A stretch of 64,000 bases of DNA from Meishania litoralis (GTDB lineage: Bacteria > Bacteroidota > Bacteroidia > Flavobacteriales > Flavobacteriaceae), in contig NZ_JBHFPV010000002.1 of the NCBI RefSeq assembly GCF_042611095.1, positions 744,001 through 808,000 on the forward strand, in the 5' to 3' direction. The position numbers and the translations under genes are program-made. Shown piece by piece: positions 18,052 to 27,550 of this stretch. Position 1 is the first letter of the stretch, and the number at the start of each line of letters is the position of its first letter. Below the pieces are notes generated by a model, which saw nothing but the letters and a program-made list of their open reading frames with translations, was not told the origin of the DNA and did not search any database.

Positions 18052-18675
18052 CTACTTATTACATCTTTTTAAAGTCGCTTCGGCTCTATCTTTTCCCCAA
18101 TTCGGATGGAATTCAGAAGCTGGCTTAAAGTTATCGAAAAGTTCAATGGCACGTTCAACATCTTTGCAATAAGGTGTAATATCTCCTCCGAAATAGCTTG
18201 CCGAACCCATGTCCCATTCCGCCTTTGAAAAGACTACCCTTGGATTATCGGGTGCTATTTTGGCCGCCTTTGCATATATCGAGACAACCTTTGGGGCCAA
18301 GGTCATGCCATAGGTGGCGCCATCGTAAGCGACCCATGCCGTATGTATCATAGCCTGTTGTACCAATATTTCTGGGTTATTTGGAGATATATTCTTGGCC
18401 ATGTCGATATATTCCTGGGCCTTTTCCAATTGTTGGGTCAATTTTGACTTGTCTTTTTCACCGAAGGAAGCCACGGTATTCACCTGCGATACATAATAGA
18501 AAGGAAGCCAATTGTCAAGTTCTGCCGTAGCAATACGTTCGAACAGGTTCGAAGCCTCTGTGTTCTTACCCTCGCCCCACAGCTGGAATGCCTTTTGCAT
18601 ACCCTTGGTGTATTGGTCTTGGGCCGTCAGAAAAGTGGTTGCCATTAACGCGATAATTACGGTTAGATTTTTCAT
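18052..18675 (-). CDS. Exported TPR protein
   Basis: A 207-residue protein with a signal peptide (IALMATTFLTAQ) and TPR-like helices (AFQLWGEGKNTEASNLFERI; AQEYIDMAKNISPNNPEIL; YAKAAKIAPDNPRVVFSKAE). It is the first gene of the kinase/2TM/LytTR operon, 8 nt before the kinase start, so it may supply a periplasmic input to the sensor; this is inference. The ending HPNWGKDRAEATLKRC is conserved-looking but unassigned. Confidence 0.78.
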   Translation of the reverse strand: MKNLTVIIALMATTFLTAQDQYTKGMQKAFQLWGEGKNTEASNLFERIATAELDNWLPFYYVSQVNTVASFGEKDKSKLTQQLEKAQEYIDMAKNISPNNPEILVQQAMIHTAWVAYDGATYGMTLAPKVVSIYAKAAKIAPDNPRVVFSKAEWDMGSASYFGGDITPYCKDVERAIELFDNFKPASEFHPNWGKDRAEATLKRCNK

Positions 18676-18846
18676 GCTACTTTGCTTTATTAGTTGGTTT
18701 CATGAACCCTTGCCAGGTTCTTTTATTTCGATTTACAGTACAAAGGTCAGCTCAATGGTGTTCAAGATGAAGAAATAGATACCCAGTTGTAGGTTTTGAG
18801 GGATGGATCGCCAAAATAACCCTACCTTCGCGGCTTATCCGTACAA

Positions 18847-20160
18847 ATGACATTTAAAGAACTCGGCCTCGCCGAAACTATTCTAAAAGCTGTTGAAGCC
18901 GAAGGCTACACACATCCTACCCCAATTCAAGAACAGGCCATACCAATTCTATTGAAAGGAAAAGATCTGTTGGGCGTTGCCCAGACCGGAACTGGTAAAA
19001 CCGCCGCGTTCGGTATTCCGATACTTCAGTTATTGCATACTGCGAAGCACCAAAATCAAGGCAAAAGTAAAGTGAGGGCCTTGGTTGTAACCCCTACCAG
19101 GGAACTGGCCCTTCAGATCGGCGAAAGCTTCACGGCCTATGGTAAATTCACAGGACTAAAAAATACCGTCATTTTCGGAGGTGTAAAACAAGGTAAACAA
19201 GTAAACGCCCTTAGAAACGGTGTAGATATTTTGATAGCGACCCCGGGCCGTTTGTTGGACTTGATGGATCAGGGTTTCATCACTTTTCGTGATTTGGAAT
19301 TTGTCGTGCTTGACGAGGCAGACCAGATGCTCGATATGGGGTTCATACATGACATCAAGAAAATCATCGCAAAACTCCCCCCAAAAAGACAGTCCCTGTT
19401 TTTTTCGGCGACCATGCCCAAGACCATTGTTGAACTGTCCCGTAAAATGTTGGGCGATTTTGAGCGGGTGACCATAAAACCTGAGCAAGCGACGGCGGAG
19501 AAAGTCGAACAAGGGGTCTATTTTGTTTCAAAAAAAAACAAGCCAAAACTTTTGGTGCATTTGCTCCAAGAAAGGCCAAAAGACTCGGTTCTAGTGTTTT
19601 CGCGGACCAAGCATGGGGCCAATAAAATCGTAAAAAAGTTAGGGCAGGCTACCATTAAATCGGCCGCAATACATGGCAATAAATCCCAGACAGCCCGTCA
19701 AAAGGCCCTTGGTGATTTCAAGGATGGTAAGTTGAAAATTCTTGTCGCTACCGATATCGCTGCGAGAGGTATCGATGTCGAGGAGCTTTCACTGGTCATC
19801 AATTACGACCTGCCCAATGTTTCAGAAACCTACGTGCACCGCATCGGTCGAACGGGCCGCGCCAGCGCCAGTGGTATCGCCCTGTCTTTTTGCGACAAGG
19901 ATGAAAGGCCTTATCTACGCGATATCGAAAAATTGATCAAACAAGAGATCCCCAGAATGCCCGAACATCAGTTCGTCGATGATGCCCTAGAAGAAGAGCA
20001 GAACGAAAAGGAAGCTTCAAGGCCTCAAAACCCGAAGCCGTCTCGAAATCGAAACAGGAATCGGAACAGAAACCGGAATCGTAACCGATCTGGAAAATCA
20101 AACTTTAAGGGAGGAAACAATCAAAGCCGAAACCGCAACAAACCAAGAGACAATGATTAA
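18847..20160 (+). CDS. DEAD-box RNA helicase (RhlE-like)
   Basis: A 437-residue ATP-dependent RNA helicase. Motifs in order: Q motif (PTPIQEQAIP), AQTGTGKT (Walker A, about 47), PTRELALQ, TPGRLLDL, VLDEADQML, FSATMP, ARGIDVEEL, HRIGRTGRA. The C-terminal tail from about 395 is basic and repetitive (runs of RNRN), typical of RhlE-type proteins that unwind structured RNA in ribosome maturation or cold adaptation. TACCTTCG at 18823-18830 is a likely -7 box 16 nt before the ATG. Transcribed divergently from the TPR operon. Confidence 0.94.
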   Translation: MTFKELGLAETILKAVEAEGYTHPTPIQEQAIPILLKGKDLLGVAQTGTGKTAAFGIPILQLLHTAKHQNQGKSKVRALVVTPTRELALQIGESFTAYGKFTGLKNTVIFGGVKQGKQVNALRNGVDILIATPGRLLDLMDQGFITFRDLEFVVLDEADQMLDMGFIHDIKKIIAKLPPKRQSLFFSATMPKTIVELSRKMLGDFERVTIKPEQATAEKVEQGVYFVSKKNKPKLLVHLLQERPKDSVLVFSRTKHGANKIVKKLGQATIKSAAIHGNKSQTARQKALGDFKDGKLKILVATDIAARGIDVEELSLVINYDLPNVSETYVHRIGRTGRASASGIALSFCDKDERPYLRDIEKLIKQEIPRMPEHQFVDDALEEEQNEKEASRPQNPKPSRNRNRNRNRNRNRNRSGKSNFKGGNNQSRNRNKPRDND

Positions 20161-20204
20161 ACTACTATCGCCTAAAGGCTGACTATAAGCAGGCTCAAGA
20201 AGTC

Positions 20205-20282
20205 CTACCCCAACCCCTCCAAAGGAGAGGAGTATACTTTAAGAGGCCATCCCTCCCCTTTGGGGAGTTAAAAGGAGGGGAT
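20205..20282. repeat. REP-like palindromic intergenic repeat
   Basis: Two palindromic units: CCCCAACCCCTCCAAAGGAG near 20207-20226, and CTCCCC (20253-20258) TTT GGGGAG (20262-20267) followed by AAAAGGAGGGG. This type of CCCCTCC/GGAGGGG repeat is scattered between genes in many Bacteroidota. It lies between the convergent helicase and glycoside-hydrolase-like genes and may serve as a bidirectional transcription end. Confidence 0.6.
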
Positions 20283-20378
20283 AAAATCAAAGTCTTCGAA
20301 TAAAGTGAGGGATTCCTTTCTGCCAGCAGACAGGTACCACCATTCTCGAATCGTAACACTAATATTTTGGGCAATGCA

Positions 20379-21482
20379 CTACTCTTTGGAATACTCCATA
20401 TAAATCGCCTTTTCGAATTCATCCCAATGCGCATCGGTCATCCTACCCGGCGTAAATAGACAAATGCCCTTGGCACCGTTGATCATCGATTGTCTTATGG
20501 CCTCGCCCAATGCTTCCGGCAGCAATCCATGTCCCTCTGGGTCTTTTTCCTGGGTTTTGTTCTCAGGTCTCGGGCAAATGAACAAACCGCTATAGACAGG
20601 TTTTTCAGGTACGGCTGCAACTTCTTCTTTCACCACGCTACCGACCCATAAAGTGTTCCCCAGATAAAAATCATTGTAGTTCATGGGAAAAAACGCATCC
20701 AAGTTCCACTTGTTCCACTCTTGGCGCACCAATTTCTTTGAAATCGAAGGGCCCGGAAAAACGGCCGCGTTTATTTCCTTGCCCTTATCATGAACCAAAG
20801 TGGCCAGCCGATTGACCAATTTTGTAATCACGTCGTACCGGTATTGTTTCCATTCTTGTACGTGTGATGGCTCTTGGACGGATTTAATATCGATTCCACT
20901 TTTCTCCATAAAATCCGAAGTACAGGTATCGCAATAGCAGAAATCGTATTCCGGAAATTCACGGTCTTGAATCAGTCCGTACTTGTTCCACAATCCTCGG
21001 GCAAGGATTACATCGGGGTAGCGTATATAATCCAAATGTATGCCATCAACTTCCTTGACATCGGCCACACTTCCGTAAATATTCGCCAAATAATCATAAA
21101 CCTCCTCCTTGTTCGGACAAAGGAACTTGTAATAGGAAACATAGGGTTGTTTTTCGTGAGCCGATTCGCCCAAACCGCTTACACCGTACCATTCGGGTTT
21201 TAGTTTAGGGTCGCCCTGTACCATGGTCGGAATCCATGTATGGAATTCCATCCCGGCTTCCTTGACCAATTTACCCACCCTCTTGTACGTAGCTGGATCG
21301 TGACCTCCGTTATACATGAGTCCGTCGATTCCTTTTTCCTTCAAATCTTTGAATTGCGTTCGCAACTCTTGGTCGGTGGCTTCACCCGGACCGCCCATCC
21401 ATGCGTAAACGGGGATTTTAGATGTCTGCGAAATACAAGAAAGCGACCATAATAGAAAAATGGCCGTGCAAAACTGTTTCAT
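20379..21482 (-). CDS. Exported family-10-like glycosyl hydrolase (GHL10-type TIM barrel)
   Basis: A 367-residue protein with a Sec signal (AIFLLWSLSCISQ). YAWMGGPGEATDQELRTQF opens a TIM barrel; GIDGLMYNGG, FHTWIPT, VDGIHLDYIRYPD (typical acid-bearing strand of GHL10/DUF187 proteins), AAVFPGPS and FPMNYNDF mark successive strands. Such proteins are putative periplasmic polysaccharide hydrolases. A CxxC pair (CYCDTC) near 180 is unusual and may bind metal. Monocistronic. Confidence 0.8.
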   Translation of the reverse strand: MKQFCTAIFLLWSLSCISQTSKIPVYAWMGGPGEATDQELRTQFKDLKEKGIDGLMYNGGHDPATYKRVGKLVKEAGMEFHTWIPTMVQGDPKLKPEWYGVSGLGESAHEKQPYVSYYKFLCPNKEEVYDYLANIYGSVADVKEVDGIHLDYIRYPDVILARGLWNKYGLIQDREFPEYDFCYCDTCTSDFMEKSGIDIKSVQEPSHVQEWKQYRYDVITKLVNRLATLVHDKGKEINAAVFPGPSISKKLVRQEWNKWNLDAFFPMNYNDFYLGNTLWVGSVVKEEVAAVPEKPVYSGLFICPRPENKTQEKDPEGHGLLPEALGEAIRQSMINGAKGICLFTPGRMTDAHWDEFEKAIYMEYSKE

Positions 21483-21753
21483 CTTTTTAATTTTAGCCTA
21501 CAATTTACTTAAAACGCCTCAAATCAAGATTCTTTTTATGTTTCTGTCATTGAATTTTGAATAAACGCCTCAATTTATCCTTATTTGGTTTATTTTTAGG
21601 GAAATCGATTTTCACTATTTGCGTGCAAATACAGTTTTATCGATACCAAGTATACATACTAAAAATGTCCAAACCGCATTCGATGATTTAGTGAAGTAAG
21701 ATTGATTAATTCACCGCAAGACAATATCATAGCATAAAAACCAACAAATAAAC

Positions 21754-23340
21754 ATGAAACCAATGAATAGAATTATTACGGCATTCTTTACATGTATGCT
21801 CTATCTGGGAATTCAATCCAATAATGCCCAAGTAAGCTCCAAGCAAATAGACGCCATTGTACAAAAGGCTATGGATGAATTTACGGTTGCGGGAGTCGCG
21901 GTCGCCGTTGTAAAAGATGGAAAGATCGTCCACCAAAAAGGATACGGAGTAAAATCGATCGAGACAGGGGAGAAAGTCGATGAACATACCAATTTCGGTA
22001 TCGCCTCCAATTCAAAGGCCTTCACTACAACGGCTCTGGCCATCTTGGTCGAGGAAGAAAAACTTAGGTGGACCGATAAGGTCATCGACCATATTCCCGA
22101 ATTCACCATGTACAATGATTACGTCAGGCAAAATTTCAACATTCAAGATCTGTTGACCCACCGTAGTGGCCTAGGTCTGGGTATAGGGGATCTGATGTTT
22201 TTTCCCGACGGTGCCGATTTCAGTATTGATGATATTGTTACCAGTTTTCAACATTTCAAGCCAGAGTCGGCCTTCCGTACAAAATTCGACTACGACAACC
22301 TGCTCTATCTTGTGGCCGGTGAAGTGGTCAAAAGAGTGAGCGGTATGCCTTGGGAGCAGTTTATCAAAGAGCGTATTTTCGACCCATTGGGTATGGACAA
22401 CTCGTATGCCTCACTCACCTACATCAACGACAAAAGCAATGTTGCCTCACCTCATTTGAACGAGGGAAAAGAACTCTCGGTGACCGAGCCCGAGCAATGG
22501 GACCCGAAGAAAATAAACGGGGCCGCGGGAAGCATTCAATCGAACGTGAACGATATTTCCAATTGGATGTTGGTCCACCTCAACCATGGCAAATATGGAA
22601 ACAATCTTGAAAAGCAACTTTTTAAGGAAGGTAGCCAAAAAGAAATGTGGAAAATCCATACCACGCTAAATACGAACCCAAATCCGAGGTATAATTCACA
22701 TTTTGCCGGTTATGGCCTAGGGTGGCAACTGACCGATGTCAAAGGCAACATGATGGTTTCCCATACTGGAGGACTGATCGGTATGCTGTCAAAGACGACC
22801 TTGATTCCAGATTTAAACCTTGGCATCATCGTTCTTACCAATACTTGGATGGACGGTGCCGGTGTATTTCAATCCGTTTCACAATCGATAGTCGACCGCT
22901 ATTTGGAATTGGACGATTTTGATTGGGTCGGTCATTATTCGGAACGGATGCGGCAACGTGGTGGGTCGGCCGCCAAGGTGGTCGCCGAAATCTGGGAAAC
23001 GGTGAATGCGGCAGATGATTCCAATATTGACAAGAACGGTTATATAGGCACTTATGAGGATGTCTGGTTCGGCAAGATCGAAATTTACGAAGAAGGCGAC
23101 CAATTAATGTTCAGGTCGTTTCGTTCACCAAAATTGAAAGGCCCGATGTACTATTACAAGGCAAATACGTTCGTGGTCAAATGGTCTGATACAAGTCTTG
23201 TGGATGCAGATGCCTTTGTTATGTTCGGTCTCGATGAAGAAGGAAAAGGACAATCGATCAAAATGAAGGGAATCTCACCCGCAATCGATTTCAGTTACGA
23301 CTTTCACGATCTTGATTTCAATCGTGTCTCCGATAAATAG
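21754..23340 (+). CDS. Exported class-C beta-lactamase-like serine hydrolase
   Basis: A 528-residue protein with a signal peptide ending near NNAQ. The penicillin-binding fold active site is intact: SNSK (SxxK nucleophile, about 89-92), YDN in FDYDNLLYL (YxN, about 180), and HTGG (KTG-like, about 340). A C-terminal DUF3471-like lipocalin domain covers about 420-528 (GTYEDVWFGKIEIYEEG). Such proteins are usually peptidases or esterases of D-amino-acid substrates, not resistance enzymes. It stands alone and ends before a composite repeat. Confidence 0.88.
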   Translation: MKPMNRIITAFFTCMLYLGIQSNNAQVSSKQIDAIVQKAMDEFTVAGVAVAVVKDGKIVHQKGYGVKSIETGEKVDEHTNFGIASNSKAFTTTALAILVEEEKLRWTDKVIDHIPEFTMYNDYVRQNFNIQDLLTHRSGLGLGIGDLMFFPDGADFSIDDIVTSFQHFKPESAFRTKFDYDNLLYLVAGEVVKRVSGMPWEQFIKERIFDPLGMDNSYASLTYINDKSNVASPHLNEGKELSVTEPEQWDPKKINGAAGSIQSNVNDISNWMLVHLNHGKYGNNLEKQLFKEGSQKEMWKIHTTLNTNPNPRYNSHFAGYGLGWQLTDVKGNMMVSHTGGLIGMLSKTTLIPDLNLGIIVLTNTWMDGAGVFQSVSQSIVDRYLELDDFDWVGHYSERMRQRGGSAAKVVAEIWETVNAADDSNIDKNGYIGTYEDVWFGKIEIYEEGDQLMFRSFRSPKLKGPMYYYKANTFVVKWSDTSLVDADAFVMFGLDEEGKGQSIKMKGISPAIDFSYDFHDLDFNRVSDK

Positions 23341-23421
23341 GTGATCACGGCCAATTTGAGGTTAATTTGACACCCAATGGGCCGGTACTAAATACTTTAT
23401 TGAAATGCTGTTATTTAGATT

Positions 23422-23478
23422 ACCGTTTTTGCGGGAATGACATTTCATCGGAAACCCCGACGCCAAGCATCGGGGAAT
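23422..23478. repeat. Intergenic repeat with CCCCGA...TCGGGG hairpin
   Basis: CCCCGA (23455-23460) and TCGGGG (23470-23475) form a stem around CGCCAAGCA. Just upstream is ACCGTTTTTGCGGGAATGAC, a motif often seen in dispersed Bacteroidota intergenic repeats. A similar hairpin occurs at 27868-27891. It may terminate the serine hydrolase transcript. Confidence 0.55.
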
Positions 23479-23512
23479 TCTTTTCGATTAAAATAATATG
23501 AGAGGCCATTAA

Positions 23513-24496
23513 CTACTGCGTATGATACACACTTAGTACATTCTCGATCTTTTCCTCAGTATCACGGTCGATAATTTTTCGCTCGGGATTTTCGTCCAGC
23601 CATTTCAAGGTGCGTTTGATACCTTCGGCAAAGGGAATGGTCGCCTTAAAACCCGGTATAAAGGTCTTGATCTTGGTGTTGTCGAAAATCACGCTTTCTG
23701 CCTTGTCGGCCAACAGTGTCCCGGTGAATGAAGGTTCGACCTTACAAATGAAATCAGAGGCGATATGCACCACTTTGGCTTCCTTTCCCAAACTGTCCGC
23801 CAAAATCTTATAGATCATGTTCCACGTAAGTACTTCATCGGAAGTAATATGAAAAGCATGGCCAATGGCCTGGGTCAACCCTAGAAGTCCGACAAATCCT
23901 TTGGCAAAATCATCGGCATGGGTGACCGTCCACAATGAAGTGCCGTCGCCATGAACGATGATTTCCTTTCCCTTTAAGATGCGGTCTGCCGTATTGTATT
24001 TGTCGAAGCCCCCAATTGCAATGGGTATCACGGTATCATAGGTCAACGACGGCCGCACAATGGTGATGGGAAAGCCTTCCTCGCGATAGGCCTTCAACAA
24101 ACGGTCCTCACATTGTATCTTGTTGTTCGAATAATCCCAAAGATTATTACAGAGCGGTGTCGATTCTGTAATTACCGGATAGCTCAAAGGGGTCTGATAG
24201 CATGAGGCCGAACTAATAAAAATGTATTGTTTGGTCTTACCCTTGAACAGTTCTAGATCCCGTTCGATATCGTTGACGTCGAATGCGATCCAGTTGACGA
24301 CAACGTCCCATTTGTGGGTATCCAGTTCGGTCAGTGTCTCAGGTTTTGAGATATCACCTACTATCGATGTGGCTCCCGGCAAATCGACTTTCAACTTTCC
24401 TCTATTCAACAAGTACAGATCCATGCCCTTCGTCAGCGCCAAACGACTTGAAGCCGTGCTGATATTACCTGTTCCCCCGATAAACAATACTTTCAT
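23513..24496 (-). CDS. NAD(P)-dependent epimerase/dehydratase (extended SDR)
   Basis: A 327-residue Rossmann protein beginning MKVLFIGGTGNIS (GxxGxI dinucleotide motif). FISSASCYQTPLSYP supplies the Ser/Tyr region; WDYSNNKIQCED resembles the YxxxK segment with a Ser-Asn variation (Y-S-N-N-K). VRPSLTYD and VTHADDFAKGF are typical for sugar-nucleotide epimerases/reductases. The substrate is not evident. It is divergent from the endonuclease/phosphatase gene at 24657. Confidence 0.85.
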   Translation of the reverse strand: MKVLFIGGTGNISTASSRLALTKGMDLYLLNRGKLKVDLPGATSIVGDISKPETLTELDTHKWDVVVNWIAFDVNDIERDLELFKGKTKQYIFISSASCYQTPLSYPVITESTPLCNNLWDYSNNKIQCEDRLLKAYREEGFPITIVRPSLTYDTVIPIAIGGFDKYNTADRILKGKEIIVHGDGTSLWTVTHADDFAKGFVGLLGLTQAIGHAFHITSDEVLTWNMIYKILADSLGKEAKVVHIASDFICKVEPSFTGTLLADKAESVIFDNTKIKTFIPGFKATIPFAEGIKRTLKWLDENPERKIIDRDTEEKIENVLSVYHTQ

Positions 24497-24656
24497 AATC
24501 CTATTAATTTATTACAATTTAAGATTATTCCAAAAAGTAAAAGGGCATTCCTACCGCTAATTTTCAAAACCGTCGAATGCGCAAAATTTTAAAGGGATAA
24601 TCGCTATATTACGTTTTGATTATCCGCTTAACAAAAGAACCTAAAATACCTCTGGA

Positions 24657-25508
24657 ATGAACCTAAAGAAAGAAATACTTTGCAAAACAGTAACCTTGCC
24701 CTTGATTCTATTACCGATGTTGCTGACCGCCCAGACGGTAAAGGTTATGACCTATAATATCAAATACGATAACGTCAACGACACGGTAAATAACTGGAAC
24801 GATCGTAAAGATGGTATGGTCGGTCTCTTAAAGCAACAAGGGCCTGTGTTCATCGGAATGCAAGAGGTGCTTTTTAACCAATTACAATTTTTGGATGAAG
24901 CCTTGCCCAACTATGCCTATATCGGCGTGGGTCGTGACGACGGTAAGGAAAAGGGGGAGTTCTCCCCTATTCTGTATAATTCGGAAAAATATCGATTGCT
25001 GCGATCCGATACCTTTTGGCTTTCAAAAACCCCGGACAACATTTCGGTCGGTTGGGATGCGGCCCTGGAGCGCATCTGTACTTATGGACTCTTTGAAGAT
25101 AAGGTTACCCATGCAAAGTTATGGGTCTTTAACACGCATTTCGATCACGTCGGCGTGAAGGCAAGAAAGAAATCGGCAAAACTTATCCTTGAAAAAATCA
25201 GCCAGCTCAATACGGATAAGCTTCCTGTAATACTTATGGGTGATCTTAACCTGATGCCCGAAGAAAAGCCCATCCGATCGATCAAAAGAAAAATGCACGA
25301 TGGATTGGTCTTTTCGAAAAAACCGCAAAACGGTCCCGTAGGCACTTTTAATGGTTTCAATATCTCAGACCCCATTTCGCGACGGATAGATTACATTTTT
25401 GTCACCAATCTTGAGGTTTTGGATTATCAACATATCGATGAGCGACTTGGTTCCGGCAAGCACATTTCAGACCATCTGCCCGTCATCGCGATCTTAAAAA
25501 CTAAATAA
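24657..25508 (+). CDS. Exported endonuclease/exonuclease/phosphatase family protein
   Basis: A 283-residue protein with a signal peptide (LPMLLTAQ). EEP-fold motifs: VMTYNIKYD (metal Asn), GMQEVLFNQLQFL (metal Glu), FNTHFDHVG (catalytic His), LMGDLNLMP (DxN), RRIDYIFV and SDHLPVIA (C-terminal Asp-His). Exported EEP proteins act on phosphodiesters of nucleic acid or lipids; sequence alone cannot choose. TATATTACG at 24605 is a possible -7 box. The next gene begins within 31 nt and they may share a transcript. Confidence 0.88.
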   Translation: MNLKKEILCKTVTLPLILLPMLLTAQTVKVMTYNIKYDNVNDTVNNWNDRKDGMVGLLKQQGPVFIGMQEVLFNQLQFLDEALPNYAYIGVGRDDGKEKGEFSPILYNSEKYRLLRSDTFWLSKTPDNISVGWDAALERICTYGLFEDKVTHAKLWVFNTHFDHVGVKARKKSAKLILEKISQLNTDKLPVILMGDLNLMPEEKPIRSIKRKMHDGLVFSKKPQNGPVGTFNGFNISDPISRRIDYIFVTNLEVLDYQHIDERLGSGKHISDHLPVIAILKTK

Positions 25509-25538
25509 TAGCCCATGGCTTCAATAATAACAACCAAA

Positions 25539-26495
25539 ATGAACAATCGAAGAACCTTTGTGAAAAATGCTACTTTGGGCACAATTACTATGGTGGCGGC
25601 CCCTCAAATAATACATGCTTCGAAAAGCCTGAACCAGCGGCCCGACATGTCAATCCCAAAAATTTCATTGGCCCAATGGTCATTGCACCGTGCCCTTGAA
25701 AAAGGTGAGATAAAGGCCGTTGATTTTGCGGCCATTGCAAAGAACACCTATGACATCGATGCCATTGAATACGTAAATCAATTTTATGTCGATAGGGCCA
25801 ACGATGAAAAGTTTTGGTCTCAGCTTAGGCAAAAGGCTGAAAATGAAGGTGTAAAAAGCCTATTGATCATGGTCGACAACGAAGGGGAGCTTGGAAATTT
25901 GAAAGCCGATGAGCGAAAAAAGGCCGTCGAAAACCACTTTAAATGGATCAATGCCGCCAAGATTTTGGGTTGTCATTCGATCCGGGTCAATGCCTTCGGA
26001 AAAGGAAGCATGAAGGCACTGGAAGCCTCATTGATGGACGGATTGGGGCAATTGGCCGAATATGGCGCAAAGGAAGAAATCAATGTTTTGGTCGAGAATC
26101 ACGGTCTGCATACCTCAAATGCAAGTTTTATAACAGGAATCATCAAGCAAATCGGCAATCCTTTTCTGGGAACGCTTCCCGATTTTGGCAATTGGTGCCT
26201 AACGGCCGAATGGGGAAGCACGGCGAACGGTAAGAACTGTGCCGAAATTTATCCACAAGCTAAGGCAATAGAAGAATTCTTGCCCTTTGCCAAAGGTGTC
26301 AGTGCAAAAACCTACGATTTCGACAGTAATGGAAACCAAAGCCTGATCGATTACCCAAAATTATTACAACTGGTCAAAGATTCAAACTTCGATGGTTATA
26401 TCGGTATCGAATACGAAGGGGAGAATTTAAGTGAACACGAGGGGATCAAGGCAACGAAAGCTTTGTTGGAAAAGATCTGGGCAACATTAAAATAA
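25539..26495 (+). CDS. Sugar phosphate isomerase/epimerase-like TIM barrel with Tat-type signal
   Basis: A 318-residue protein. I start at ATG 25539 because MNNRRTFVKNATLG is a twin-arginine-like leader; an upstream in-frame ATG at 25515 would add eight residues. The barrel shows SLAQWSLHRAL, DAIEYVNQFY, HSIRVNAFG, VLVENHGLH (Glu-Asn-His metal/catalytic strand), GTLPDFGNW and YIGIEYEGEN, the pattern of xylose-isomerase-like (AP endonuclease 2) proteins. The substrate is unknown; export is inferred from the leader. Confidence 0.83.
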   Translation: MNNRRTFVKNATLGTITMVAAPQIIHASKSLNQRPDMSIPKISLAQWSLHRALEKGEIKAVDFAAIAKNTYDIDAIEYVNQFYVDRANDEKFWSQLRQKAENEGVKSLLIMVDNEGELGNLKADERKKAVENHFKWINAAKILGCHSIRVNAFGKGSMKALEASLMDGLGQLAEYGAKEEINVLVENHGLHTSNASFITGIIKQIGNPFLGTLPDFGNWCLTAEWGSTANGKNCAEIYPQAKAIEEFLPFAKGVSAKTYDFDSNGNQSLIDYPKLLQLVKDSNFDGYIGIEYEGENLSEHEGIKATKALLEKIWATLK

Positions 26496-26501
26496 ATCCA
26501 T

Positions 26502-26873
26502 ATGGCGTACGATGAATTTTTGGCCGACCGGGCCCGGAACATTTTAAAGACCAAATCGGTGGCCTTTGAAGAAAAGAAAATGATGGGAGGCCTTTGTTTT
26601 ATGGTCGATGACAAAATGTGCTTCGGTATGCATACCGACAAAAATACCGACGCATCGCTCTTGATGTGCCGTGTCGGCCAACCCAATTATGATAGGGCCT
26701 TACAACGACCCCATTGTAGCGAAATGACCTTTACCGGGCGCACTATGAAGGGTTTTGTCTTTGTTTCGGAGGAAGGCATCGATTCTGAAAACGACCTCGA
26801 ATCGTGGATCCAAATGAGTTTGGACTTCAATCCTATGGCAAAAAGTAGTAAGAAGAAAAAGGTCAAAAAGTAG
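26502..26873 (+). CDS. TfoX N-terminal domain protein
   Basis: A 123-residue cytoplasmic protein with the TfoX_N core: KKMMGGLCFMVDDKMCFGM, then LMCRVG and MKGFVFVSEEG, ending in a lysine-rich tail (SSKKKKVKK). Stand-alone TfoX_N proteins lack the C-terminal domain of the competence regulator Sxy, and their role is not established. It lies 6 nt after the TIM-barrel gene, which suggests co-transcription. Confidence 0.85.
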   Translation: MAYDEFLADRARNILKTKSVAFEEKKMMGGLCFMVDDKMCFGMHTDKNTDASLLMCRVGQPNYDRALQRPHCSEMTFTGRTMKGFVFVSEEGIDSENDLESWIQMSLDFNPMAKSSKKKKVKK

Positions 26874-26940
26874 TATTATATGGTTTAGGGCTATTGTTAT
26901 GATCGTCCTCATAGAATCTTAACAATAATATGGAGATGAC

Positions 26941-27228
26941 CTATATTTTTTCGTTTAAATCCTGTCTTCCAATGATTGCCATAATCTCCACAATGTTTTT
27001 GTTTACTTTAAAGTAAATACTGTCAACGCCACAAACGCAACGTCTATAACCTTTCTTTATAGAATCGACCGATTCAAACGAAAAAGGTCGTTGCGCAATA
27101 CGATCAAAACATTCAAAAAAAGAATCGAAATATTTGTCCGCTTGGGCAGTTCCAAATTTATGAACACCATAATGATGAATCCGAATCAAGTCGTTTTTAG
27201 CTTCATTGCTCAATCGATATTCAGCCAT
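26941..27228 (-). CDS. ParE/RelE-superfamily toxin
   Basis: A 95-residue protein: YRLSNEAKNDLIRIHHYGV, FGTAQADKYFDSFFECF, RRCVCGVDSIYFKV and VEIMAIIGRQDLN follow the ParE/RelE toxin fold closely. ParE members poison gyrase and RelE members cut mRNA; motifs here favour ParE but do not decide. The gene overlaps its antitoxin by 8 nt, the usual arrangement with antitoxin first. The Arg/His residues expected near the C-terminus are present. Confidence 0.88.
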   Translation of the reverse strand: MAEYRLSNEAKNDLIRIHHYGVHKFGTAQADKYFDSFFECFDRIAQRPFSFESVDSIKKGYRRCVCGVDSIYFKVNKNIVEIMAIIGRQDLNEKI

Positions 27229-27460
27229 TAAGTAAAGACTTTGATTCGGCTAAAATTTCTTCTTTACCAGCAGTCGTGAATCCGTTATTTTCAGCTTTTT
27301 CAAGTTTAGCGCGAACCCAGTCGATTTGAACCTGTTGTTTCCGGGCCTGTCTGATCAAATCATTTACAAGCTCACTTTTGCTTGAATATTCTTTATTATC
27401 TACTTGGGCCTTTAGCCATTCATCGTTTGGTTTGGTGAACGAAATACTCTGTCTTGCCAT
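27221..27460 (-). CDS. ParD-like/RHH antitoxin
   Basis: A 79-residue protein starting at ATG 27460 (MARQSISFTKPNDEWLKAQV); a longer frame to 27508 lacks the family start. The N-terminus is a ribbon-helix-helix DNA-binding domain (SISFTKPNDEW ... SSKSELVNDLIRQA), the C-terminus a toxin-binding tail (EEILAESKSLLN). It should repress its own operon and neutralise the downstream toxin at 26941-27228. Confidence 0.87.
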   Translation of the reverse strand: MARQSISFTKPNDEWLKAQVDNKEYSSKSELVNDLIRQARKQQVQIDWVRAKLEKAENNGFTTAGKEEILAESKSLLNG

Positions 27461-27550
27461 AAATTTATTATTTGATGTAAAATTACACCAAATATGAATC
27501 AATACCAAATTCCATTTAAATCCGCTACGGCTCTGTTGGTCAAATTGAAC